Shown: positions 36,128-44,049 of the stretch, piece after piece
Numbering within the stretch: the first letter of the stretch is position 1
Layout of the letters: every line of letters starts with the position of its first letter
Assembly: GCF_000012825.1 (NCBI RefSeq)
Contig: NC_009614.1
Span: forward strand, 4,154,001 to 4,218,000
Origin: Phocaeicola vulgatus ATCC 8482
Lineage (GTDB): Bacteria; Bacteroidota; Bacteroidia; Bacteroidales; Bacteroidaceae
Length of the DNA: 64,000 nt
Direction of reading: 5' to 3'
Program-made: the position numbers and the translations under genes
Notes under the pieces: model-generated
The model's database searches: none
What the model was told of the DNA's origin: nothing
Seen by the model: the letters and a program-made list of their open reading frames with translations, nothing else

Positions 36128-37993
36128 ATGGACAAAAACACTTTAGTGGGATTCGCCCTGATTGGTGCAGTTGTGATAGGCTTCAGCATCTACAACCGTC
36201 CTAGCCAGGAAGAAATGGCACGTGCCAAACATTATCAGGATTCCATTCAGGCGATAGCCCAAAAAGAGGCCGAACGACTGGCACAGGCTGCCACGGCACA
36301 GAGTCAGAATGCAACATTGCATTTAGACTCTACCTCTATGTTCTATGGCGCAAACCAAGGTACGGAACAGCTAACGACACTGGAAAATAATGTAGTAAAA
36401 CTGACTTTCACCAATAAAGGTGGACGGGTGTGCGCAGCCATATTAAAAGATTATAACGGACAGGACGGCAAGCCTTTGATGTTATTTGATGAAAAAGATT
36501 CGGGCATGAATTTCGCTTTCGAAGGAAAGAATGAAAATATTTTGACCGAGGATATGTATTTCCAGCCTACCAACGTAACAGACAGCACTGTAACTATGCG
36601 TTTGGCAGCAAACAATGGAGGCTATATAGATTTCGATTACAAACTTTTACCGGATGCTTACATGGTGAATTTCACTATTCGCGCAAACGGCATGCAGAAT
36701 TTCTTCCCTCCTGCCCTGAACACAGTCAATATAAACTGGCGTCAACGGGCACGCCAGCTTGAAAAAGGTTTCAGCTTCGAACAGCGCTATACTTCGCTCA
36801 CCTACAAGCCGGTAGAAAAAAGTTCAGACTATCTGAACGAAATGAAAGAAGCAAAAGAAGATGTTACCGACCGTTTGGATTGGATTGCTTTCAAGAATCA
36901 GTTCTTCTCAAGCGTACTTATTGCCGATCAAGATTTTGATAAAGCTTCCCTAACCTCTACCCCCCAACAGGAAGGAAGCGGATATATGAAGAACTATACC
37001 GCGGACATGACAACTTTCTTTGATCCTACCGGAAAGCAGCCTACCGATATGCAGTTCTACTTCGGTCCGAACCATTTCAAGACTTTGCTGAACAGCAATG
37101 ATCTAAGCCTTTCCCAAAAAGATTTGGAACTGGAAGACCTGGTTTATTTGGGCTGGCCCATTATCCGCTGGGTAAACCGCTGGTTCACTATTAATTTGTT
37201 TGATTGGCTCTCAGGGTGGGGACTGAGCATGGGTGTCGTATTGCTGCTGATGACGATTATCGTCAAAGTGTTAGTTTATCCGGCTACCTACAAATCATAT
37301 ATGTCCTCTGCCAAGATGCGCGTCCTGAAACCCTACATCAACGAGATCAACGCAAAATATCCCAAGAAAGAAGATGCTTTGAAAAAGCAACAGGAAACGA
37401 TGGCACTTTACAGCAAATACGGAGTAAGCCCTATGGGAGGTTGCTTGCCTATGCTGATCCAAATGCCGGTATTCATGGCTTTATTCTTCTTCGTGCCTAA
37501 CGCTATTGAGTTGCGCCAACAAAGTTTCTTATGGGCCCCGGACTTGTCCACTTATGATGATATTATCAACTGGGGAACCAACATTCCTCTGCTGGGCAAT
37601 CATTTAAGCCTCTTCTGTTTGCTGTTCAGTATCACCAATATTCTGAACACCATGTACACCATGAAGCAGCAGGATATGGGACAACAGCAAATGCCGGGTA
37701 TGAAACTAATGATGTATATCATGCCAGTCATGTTTATTTTCATCTTCAACGGTTATTCATCCGGCTTGAACTACTATTACTTCATTTCCGGACTGATTGG
37801 TATCCTCACCATGGTGATTCTGCGCAAAACAACTGATGAAAAGAAACTCCTTGCCATGTTGGAAGCCCGAAAAGAAAAGAAGAGCCAAAAGAATGGCGGC
37901 AAACCGGGTGGCGGACTGATGGCTAAACTGGAAGCTTTACAAAAGGAGCAGGAACGACTGCAACAAGAAAGAATGAATAAAGGGAAAAAATAA
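36128..37993 (+). CDS. yidC: membrane protein insertase YidC
   Basis: Inserts and folds inner-membrane proteins, alone or with Sec. 621 residues: one N-terminal helix (residues about 5-22), a large periplasmic domain (about 60-340) and a C-terminal cluster of five helices ([21 protein letters not shown] to [18 protein letters not shown]). It ends in a Lys/Arg-rich tail that can contact the ribosome. [18 protein letters not shown] is the family hallmark. Confidence 0.96.
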   Translation: MDKNTLVGFALIGAVVIGFSIYNRPSQEEMARAKHYQDSIQAIAQKEAERLAQAATAQSQNATLHLDSTSMFYGANQGTEQLTTLENNVVKLTFTNKGGRVCAAILKDYNGQDGKPLMLFDEKDSGMNFAFEGKNENILTEDMYFQPTNVTDSTVTMRLAANNGGYIDFDYKLLPDAYMVNFTIRANGMQNFFPPALNTVNINWRQRARQLEKGFSFEQRYTSLTYKPVEKSSDYLNEMKEAKEDVTDRLDWIAFKNQFFSSVLIADQDFDKASLTSTPQQEGSGYMKNYTADMTTFFDPTGKQPTDMQFYFGPNHFKTLLNSNDLSLSQKDLELEDLVYLGWPIIRWVNRWFTINLFDWLSGWGLSMGVVLLLMTIIVKVLVYPATYKSYMSSAKMRVLKPYINEINAKYPKKEDALKKQQETMALYSKYGVSPMGGCLPMLIQMPVFMALFFFVPNAIELRQQSFLWAPDLSTYDDIINWGTNIPLLGNHLSLFCLLFSITNILNTMYTMKQQDMGQQQMPGMKLMMYIMPVMFIFIFNGYSSGLNYYYFISGLIGILTMVILRKTTDEKKLLAMLEARKEKKSQKNGGKPGGGLMAKLEALQKEQERLQQERMNKGKK

Positions 37994-38010
37994 CGAGTTT
38001 ACACTTCCTT

Positions 38011-38066
38011 AAAAAAACAGCGAAGACCGGCATATATAAAAAACAGCGGTCTTTGCTGTTTTTTTA
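38011..38066 (+). terminator. intrinsic terminator after yidC
   Basis: Long stem pairing 38011-38029 with 38047-38065 (AAACAGCGAAGACCG against CGGTCTTTGCTGTTT, one mismatch), A run before and T run after; 17 bases past the stop. Confidence 0.85.
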
Positions 38067-38154
38067 TATATACCGGTTACCTCTATATTTGCTCTTCTTT
38101 GCAAAGACACCCTTCCACAGACACACAAAGAAACAAAACAAATATGCAGGAACA

Positions 38155-38186
38155 TTTCACATCACCGGCTTTTATACGTATTTTTG
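38155..38186 (+). promoter_or_regulatory. promoter of the S9 peptidase gene
   Basis: -7 box TATTTTTG (38179-38186) with TTTC (38155-38158) 20 bases upstream. It argues for the start at 38220, not the earlier in-frame ATG at 38184. Confidence 0.5.
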
Positions 38187-38219
38187 CAATCAGTTAATCA
38201 TCAAAAACAATTTTTAGAT

Positions 38220-40340
38220 ATGAATAAATCAAGCGCAACCATCATGGCAGCAGCACTTATGCTAGCTTCTTCCTGTACCGAAGTGAAACAGGAAGGACAG
38301 GGCTACGAGCCCATTATAGGCAAGCAAGAAATCACCATCAAAGACGGTCGTCTTACCCCCGAAGCCCTGTGGGCAATGGGACGCATAGGCAGTCTGAGTA
38401 TTTCCCCCGATGGCAAACAGATAGCCTACACCGTAGCCTATTATAGTGTTCCCGAAAACAAAAGCCATCATGTAATTTACGTAATGGATGCCGATGGAAA
38501 GAACAACACCCTGCTTACTCAAACAGCATGGAATGAAAGCGAGCCTCAATGGATAAAAGGCGGAACAAAAATCGCATTCTTATGCAATGAAAGTGGTGGC
38601 AGCCAAATTTGGGAGATGAATCCTGACGGTACGGAACGCCGTATCATTTCCGATTTCAAAGGAAACATAGAAGGATTCTCTTTTTCACCGGATGGCAAAA
38701 AGATTCTTTTCATCTCACAAATAAAATACGGCCAACGCACCGTAGACCTCTACCCTGACCTGCCCAAAGCCAGCGGTATCATTGTAAACGACCTGATGTA
38801 TAAACATTGGGATGAATGGGTAGAAAGTATTCCACATCCTTTTATCGCTGATTTTGATGGTAACATGATGGGAGCAGCCACCGATATCATGGAAGGTGAG
38901 CCGTTTGAAGCTCCAATGAAACCTTTCGGAGGTATCGAGCAGCTGGCTTGGAGCAACGACTCTAAACAAATAGCTTACACCAGCCGGAAAAAGCAAGGAT
39001 TGGCATACGCAGTATCTACCGACTCGGATATATACCTTTATAATATAGAAAAAGGCACAACACTGAACCTGTGCAAACCGAATGGAAAAGATTCAAATGG
39101 AACAGATGAAATGAAAGGATATGACACCAATCCTAAATTCAGCCCCAACGGCAAATACATTGCATGGCAAAGCATGGAGCGCGATGGTTACGAAAGTGAC
39201 CGGAACCGCCTGTGCATCTACAATTTAGATGACGGTCAAAAGACATTTGTTACCGAAAGTTTTGAATCAGGCGTAGATGACTATTGCTGGAACAATGATT
39301 CGCAAAGTCTGTACTTTGTCGGTGTATGGCATGGAACCAGCATGGTATACAGTGCCAATCTGAATGGTGATATAAAAAAACTGACTGATGGCATGTATGA
39401 CTACGGATCAGTAGCCATGGCGGGCGATAAAATAATTACCAAACGTCACTCTATCAGTGCCGCCGATGAAATCTACACCCTCACTCCTGCCGACGGGCAA
39501 GTGGCGCAACTCTCACACGAGAATGATCACATCTTTAAACAGCTGAATTTGGGCAAAGTGGAGGAAAGATGGACCAAAACTACCGATGGCAAGCAAATGC
39601 TTTCATGGGTGATCTATCCCGTCAATTTTGACGCAAACAAGAAGTATCCTACTTTATTATTCTGTGAAGGTGGCCCGCAAAGTCCCGTCAGCCAATTCTG
39701 GAGCTACCGCTGGAACTTCCAGATTATGGCAGCCAACGATTATATTATCATTGCTCCGAATCGTCGTGGGCTACCTGGATTCGGCATGGAATGGTTGGAA
39801 CAAATTAGCGGTGACTATGGAGGTCAATGTATGAAAGACTATTTGTCAGCCATAGATGATATTTCAAAAGAACCATATGTAGATACTAATCGTTTGGGAT
39901 GCGTAGGTGCCAGCTTCGGCGGATTCTCCGTCTATTGGCTGGCGGGACACCATGACAAACGTTTTAAAGCATTTATCGCACACGATGGTATATTCAATAT
40001 GGAGCAGCAATATCTGGAAACAGAAGAAATGTGGTTCGCCAACTGGGATATGGGTGGTGCATATTGGGACAAAAACAATGCAACGGCACAACGTACCTTT
40101 GCCAACTCTCCCCATCGTTTCGTTGATAAATGGGACACTCCCATTCTCTGCATTCACGGTGAAAAGGATTACAGAATTCTTGCTTCACAAGGTATGTCGG
40201 CGTTCAATGCAGCTGTATTGCGCGGTGTTCCGGCCGAACTTTTATTATATCCGGATGAGAATCATTGGGTATTGAAACCGCAAAATGGGGTGTTATGGCA
40301 ACGCACTTTCTTTAGTTGGTTAGATAAATGGCTCAAATAA
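38220..40340 (+). CDS. S9 family (prolyl oligopeptidase-type) peptidase
   Basis: About 706 residues: an export signal, possibly lipoprotein (LMLASSC), then WD40/TolB-like beta-propeller repeats (ISPDGKQIAYT, FSPDGKKILF, WSNDSKQIAYTSR, FSPNGKYIAWQ) and a C-terminal alpha/beta-hydrolase peptidase. The catalytic triad can be read as Ser in GCVGASFGGFS, Asp in HGEKDYRILASQG and His in YPDENHWVLKP. Probably a periplasmic dipeptidyl or oligopeptidase acting on dietary or host peptides. Confidence 0.92.
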   Translation: MNKSSATIMAAALMLASSCTEVKQEGQGYEPIIGKQEITIKDGRLTPEALWAMGRIGSLSISPDGKQIAYTVAYYSVPENKSHHVIYVMDADGKNNTLLTQTAWNESEPQWIKGGTKIAFLCNESGGSQIWEMNPDGTERRIISDFKGNIEGFSFSPDGKKILFISQIKYGQRTVDLYPDLPKASGIIVNDLMYKHWDEWVESIPHPFIADFDGNMMGAATDIMEGEPFEAPMKPFGGIEQLAWSNDSKQIAYTSRKKQGLAYAVSTDSDIYLYNIEKGTTLNLCKPNGKDSNGTDEMKGYDTNPKFSPNGKYIAWQSMERDGYESDRNRLCIYNLDDGQKTFVTESFESGVDDYCWNNDSQSLYFVGVWHGTSMVYSANLNGDIKKLTDGMYDYGSVAMAGDKIITKRHSISAADEIYTLTPADGQVAQLSHENDHIFKQLNLGKVEERWTKTTDGKQMLSWVIYPVNFDANKKYPTLLFCEGGPQSPVSQFWSYRWNFQIMAANDYIIIAPNRRGLPGFGMEWLEQISGDYGGQCMKDYLSAIDDISKEPYVDTNRLGCVGASFGGFSVYWLAGHHDKRFKAFIAHDGIFNMEQQYLETEEMWFANWDMGGAYWDKNNATAQRTFANSPHRFVDKWDTPILCIHGEKDYRILASQGMSAFNAAVLRGVPAELLLYPDENHWVLKPQNGVLWQRTFFSWLDKWLK

Positions 40341-40404
40341 CGCCTAAATTACTGCAATATTATCCGTTATTAGAACTATATAGTATAATTTTCAATTTTT
40401 GTGT

Positions 40405-40412
40405 TACCTTTG
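40405..40412 (+). promoter_or_regulatory. -7 box in front of a probable small RNA
   Basis: TACCTTTG fits TAnnTTTG on the plus strand with no coding gene downstream for 1 kb on that strand. Confidence 0.45.
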
Positions 40413-40418
40413 TAATGT

Positions 40419-40629
40419 CAAACAAAAAATGAACATTAAGTGATATTTGTTAAGCTACCTTTTATTAGGTGAGTAAACAATAGCTTGTGAAAGTAGTTGT
40501 TTACAGTGTTAGTATATAAATAACTTTTTATTCCCCGTGCTTTGTGAGCGCACAAAGCTGGATGATTACAAAATAATAAAGTGATTATTTTTTCGTGATA
40601 CCGGCTTGTGATAAGTCGGTATCATTTTT
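40419..40629 (+). ncRNA. probable structured small RNA of about 210 nt
   Basis: Non-coding stretch bounded by a -7 box (40405-40412) and a strong terminator (stem GATACCGGCTT/AAGTCGGTATC, 40597-40623, then TTTTTT). Inside are three further good helices: GTAAACAA/TTGTTTAC (40473-40480 with 40497-40504), GCTTTGTG/CACAAAGC around an AGCG loop (40539-40558), and AATAAT/ATTATT (40572-40589). No open frame of note. The size and layout could suit a 6S-like or Bacteroidales-specific RNA, but I cannot assign a family. Confidence 0.55.
40597..40629 (+). terminator. terminator of the probable small RNA
   Basis: 11-bp stem GATACCGGCTT/AAGTCGGTATC with one wobble, loop GTGAT, followed by ATTTTTTATT. Confidence 0.85.
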
Positions 40630-40950
40630 TATTCCAGCAAACCAACATCATACTCATTATTATTCTGGAATGCTTATGCCCTCATGCTCTCATTTTACAT
40701 ATAACAATCTAATTATAAATAGCTTACATGATTACAGTAAAAATATTTGCTCTCACTTATGCCCTCATACCCTCACTATATTTTAAAGCAGATTTTCGCA
40801 TAATACGCTTGCTGTCAACTATATATTCTTTTTTATAAAGTATTCCTGTTTGATATAAAGCAGGGTACTTTCAGACTTTTTCATTTCAAAAATGCATATG
40901 AAAGAGATGTACTTCCACGAAATAGCAGTTTACAGAGTTCCGATATCGAT

Positions 40951-41060
40951 AAAAAAGATCAAAACGTTTTTAAAAAAGCTCGTTATCTTTTCCAAAAAGT
41001 TCCTGTTGTTATTTGAAAAGCTCTTGATCTTTTTTAAAAACGTCCTTATATTTGGGGGAT
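40951..41060. repeat. five degenerate ~21-bp units with phased A-tracts
   Basis: A-tracts begin at 40951, 40972, 40994, 41016 and 41036, that is every 20-22 bp, each followed by a G/C-containing core (AGATC, AGCTC, AGTTCC, GCTCTTG, CGTCC). ACGTTTTTAAAAAAG near the left end recurs inverted near the right end. Spacing of two helical turns suggests bent DNA. The surrounding 40631-41200 stretch has no gene I can support. Confidence 0.5.
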
Positions 41061-41210
41061 TTATATGATTCACACTCACATACATACGCACAAACCCGTA
41101 CATACATATGCGTAGCTTCATGTAGACATACGTGCGTTAGAGATTTTATATGATCACATCTATTGAAAAAACTCTTTTATTCAATATCACTTCGCCGATA
41201 CAATAATAAA

Positions 41211-41247
41211 GAGGCTGAATCAAATTTATCTTGAATTTCAGCCTTTT
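41211..41247 (+). terminator. intrinsic terminator without a plus-strand gene
   Basis: Stem AGGCTGAA/TTTCAGCCT with inner TCAA/TTGA, then CCTTTTTATT. No coding gene precedes it on this strand, so it may end a second small transcript. Confidence 0.6.
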
Positions 41248-41343
41248 TATTCATCAATACAACATTGGGAAATCGGACTACATGACCATTCTTGCATTAA
41301 GAAAGGCAGTTTAATAATGAAACAGCCAAATCTCTAAAAACAA

Positions 41344-41392
41344 CAATATCCATCCGTCTACAGTTTGGTAAATGGATGGATATTGCTTTTTT
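41344..41392. terminator. terminator after the RluA-family gene, possibly bidirectional
   Basis: Perfect 12-bp stem CAATATCCATCC/GGATGGATATTG (41344-41355 with 41374-41385), TTTTTT on the plus side and TTGTTTTT on the minus side, 66 bases beyond the minus-strand gene stop. Confidence 0.75.
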
Positions 41393-41458
41393 ATTCTTAA
41401 CCTCTGCCCAAAATAAAAGCAAAGAAGCCTTATATTTAATTTTAACAGAAGAAATTTT

Positions 41459-42385
41459 CTATTTTTTCTGCATTAATCCTTTAAATGCCGTAGGATAAGG
41501 AGTTTCAAACTCCATCAACTCTTTTGTTACCGGATGATAGAAACATAACTTGAAGGCATGTAACGCCAATCGTCCTAAAGGATCACACTCACTGCCATAG
41601 CGCCGGTCACCAACAACAGGGTGACCTAAATCCAACATATGCACACGAATCTGATTCTTACGTCCTGTTTCCAAATCCAACTCCACCAATGAATATCCAT
41701 TGGCCCGCTTTATTGTTTTATAATGAGTGACCGCAAACTTACCTTCCCCATTATCTACAGGACTGGAACTGACATACAATTTCCGGTCGGTCAACCAAGA
41801 CTCTACAGTACCGTAATCTTTCTCCATATCACCAGAAACGATAGACACATAACGGCGGTCCGTCACAATATCATGCCAATTATCACGTAAAGTATTCTGG
41901 GTTTTTTCATCTTTGGCATACATCATCAACCCCGAAGTTTCACGGTCCAGACGATGTACTACAAATACGCGGTTGAAACGATGTGAACGTTTTACATACT
42001 CATTCAAAATATGTTGTGCAGTACGCTCCTTCTGATGTTCTGTGCTGACAGAAAGCAGTCCCTCCTTCTTTTCCACCACCAAGATATAAGCATCCTCGTA
42101 TACCAGTTTCAGCATCGGATGTTTAAACTCACGATTATTCTTCACCTTGGATATCTGCACTTTCATACCTGGTTTCAATGCGAAATTATATTGGGTAGTA
42201 ATCACATTATCTACCAAAATCACGCGGTTGGCAAGCAACGCCTTTACCTTGCTACGACTGATTCCCGCCATTTTCCGCATCAGAAAATCCATCAGCTCAG
42301 CGGGCTCCGTCACATTATATATAGTATATCGGGCAACACTTCTCGCCTTTGGCCTGCCGGAATCACTATTCTTACCTCTTGACAT
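41459..42385 (-). CDS. RluA-family pseudouridine synthase
   Basis: 308 residues: an N-terminal S4 RNA-binding domain (about 30-90, MDFLMRKMAGISRSKVKALL) and a pseudouridine synthase domain with the catalytic Asp in VVHRLDRETSGLMMYAK near residue 150, followed by RKNQIRVHMLDLGHPVVGD. Modifies uridines in rRNA; RluD-like in size, but the target positions are not predictable. It follows the rlmD-like gene by 44 bases on the same strand, so both are probably co-transcribed rRNA modification enzymes. Confidence 0.92.
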   Translation of the reverse strand: MSRGKNSDSGRPKARSVARYTIYNVTEPAELMDFLMRKMAGISRSKVKALLANRVILVDNVITTQYNFALKPGMKVQISKVKNNREFKHPMLKLVYEDAYILVVEKKEGLLSVSTEHQKERTAQHILNEYVKRSHRFNRVFVVHRLDRETSGLMMYAKDEKTQNTLRDNWHDIVTDRRYVSIVSGDMEKDYGTVESWLTDRKLYVSSSPVDNGEGKFAVTHYKTIKRANGYSLVELDLETGRKNQIRVHMLDLGHPVVGDRRYGSECDPLGRLALHAFKLCFYHPVTKELMEFETPYPTAFKGLMQKK

Positions 42386-42429
42386 AATTCTATTTACTGT
42401 TTAAACAATTTATAATTGAACTATCCGGA

Positions 42430-43851
42430 TTATCCTCTTTTTTCCAGCAACACCACATTTTCCACATGATGCGTATGAGGGAACATATCTACGGGTTGCA
42501 CGGCCATCACCTTGTATTTGGCATCTAACAAAGACAAATCACGTGCCTGGGTGGCAGGATTACAGCTAACATACACAATCCGCTGAGGTTCAGCAAAAAG
42601 AATTGTATTAATCACATCATTGTGCATTCCGGCACGCGGAGGATCAGTGATTATAACATCAGGACGACCATGTTGGTTGATAAACTCCTGAGTGAGGATA
42701 TCCTTCATGTCACCGGCATAAAATAAGGTATTGTCAATGCCATTAATTGCCGAATTCACTTTAGCATCTTCTATTGCTTCAGGCACATATTCGATACCAA
42801 TCACTTTCTTTGCCTGGCGTGAAACAAAGTTGGCTATGGTTCCAGTCCCTGTATAAAGATCATACACCAATTCTTTACCGGTCAATCCGGCAAAATTACG
42901 GGCCACCTTATAAAGATTATACGCCTGTCCGGAATTAGTCTGATAAAATGATTTTGCTCCTATCTTGAAGCGCAACCCCTCCATTTCCTCGAAAATATGA
43001 TCGTTGCCTTTGAACACCATTACCTCCAGATCGTTAATGGTATCATTGCATTTGTTATTGACTACATATAATAAGGAAGTAATCTGCGGAAAATGTTCTG
43101 CCACGAAAGCCAGCAGTTGCTTCATCAGATCCATTTCGCTCTCTTCCACAATCTTGCATTGCAGCAACACCATAAGCTCACCCGTACTCGAAGTACGGAT
43201 CATCAAGTTGCGAAGCATTCCTTCTTGAGAACGCAGATTAAAGAAAGAATAATTGTGTTCGTATGCATAGTCACGAATCGCATTGCGTATCTGGTTGCTG
43301 ATATCATCCTGTAACCAGCACTTTTCTATAGCCAGTACCTTGTCAAATGCACCGGGAATGTGGAAACCTACGGCGTTCATCTGATCGTACTTCACATCTT
43401 CCTTTACCTCTTCCTCTGTCAGCCAACGTTTGTTAGAAAACGTAAATTCCAACTTATTACGGTAAAACTCCGTTTTTTCCGACCCCATGATAGGTGAAAT
43501 TTCCGGCAATTCGATCTTGCCGATACGGGTCAGATTATCCGTCACCTGCTTTTGCTTATACTTTATTTGTTCTGTATATGGCAGACACTGCCACTTACAA
43601 CCACCACATATACCATAATGCTGGCAGAAGGGTACTGCACGCACAGGAGAATACTCATGGAATTTCACAGCCACAGCTTCTGCATAATGATTTTTCTTAC
43701 GCTTCACTTGTAAATCCACCACATCACCGGGCACTACATAAGGCACAAATACTACCAGGTCATTCACTTTCGCCAAAGCTTTTCCTTCGGCAGCTACATC
43801 TATTATGGTTATCTTCTCTAATAATGGAAGTTCTTTCTTCTTTCTAGCCAC
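42430..43851 (-). CDS. rlmD: 23S rRNA (uracil-5-)-methyltransferase, RumA/RlmD family
   Basis: 473 residues. N-terminal TRAM domain (about 10-65), an iron-sulfur cluster motif (Cys residues in FCQHYGICGGCKWQCLPY), and a C-terminal SAM-dependent methyltransferase domain: DLYTGTGTIANFVSR, TDPPRAGMH and the catalytic Cys in IVYVSCNPATQARDL. RlmD methylates U1939 in E. coli; paralogues in this family modify other uridines, so the exact site is inferred. Confidence 0.9.
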   Translation of the reverse strand: MARKKKELPLLEKITIIDVAAEGKALAKVNDLVVFVPYVVPGDVVDLQVKRKKNHYAEAVAVKFHEYSPVRAVPFCQHYGICGGCKWQCLPYTEQIKYKQKQVTDNLTRIGKIELPEISPIMGSEKTEFYRNKLEFTFSNKRWLTEEEVKEDVKYDQMNAVGFHIPGAFDKVLAIEKCWLQDDISNQIRNAIRDYAYEHNYSFFNLRSQEGMLRNLMIRTSSTGELMVLLQCKIVEESEMDLMKQLLAFVAEHFPQITSLLYVVNNKCNDTINDLEVMVFKGNDHIFEEMEGLRFKIGAKSFYQTNSGQAYNLYKVARNFAGLTGKELVYDLYTGTGTIANFVSRQAKKVIGIEYVPEAIEDAKVNSAINGIDNTLFYAGDMKDILTQEFINQHGRPDVIITDPPRAGMHNDVINTILFAEPQRIVYVSCNPATQARDLSLLDAKYKVMAVQPVDMFPHTHHVENVVLLEKRG

Positions 43852-43976
43852 TTTTCTGAATAAGTTAATTTGGGGACAAATTTAAGCATTTTCCCTGAAT
43901 ATTGCCTCATAAATCGTAAGATATTAAAATTGCAAAGTAGAAATTGCAATTTCCACTATTTTTTTTCAGTAAAAGA

Positions 43977-44007
43977 TTTGGAGATAACTAAAATATGTAT
44001 AGTTTTG
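43977..44007 (+). promoter_or_regulatory. promoter of ppdK
   Basis: Exact consensus TTTG (43977-43980), 19 bases, TAGTTTTG (44000-44007). It lies 42 bases before the ATG at 44050 and rules out the earlier in-frame ATG at 43870. Confidence 0.8.
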
Positions 44008-44049
44008 CGATTACATTTTTTGAGCGAGTTAACTTTAAATACATTTATT

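Noticed and set aside
40930..41121. 63-codon minus-strand frame in the gap after the S9 gene
   Set aside because: Made of the A/T repeat units (low complexity, Lys/Phe-rich); no start signal.
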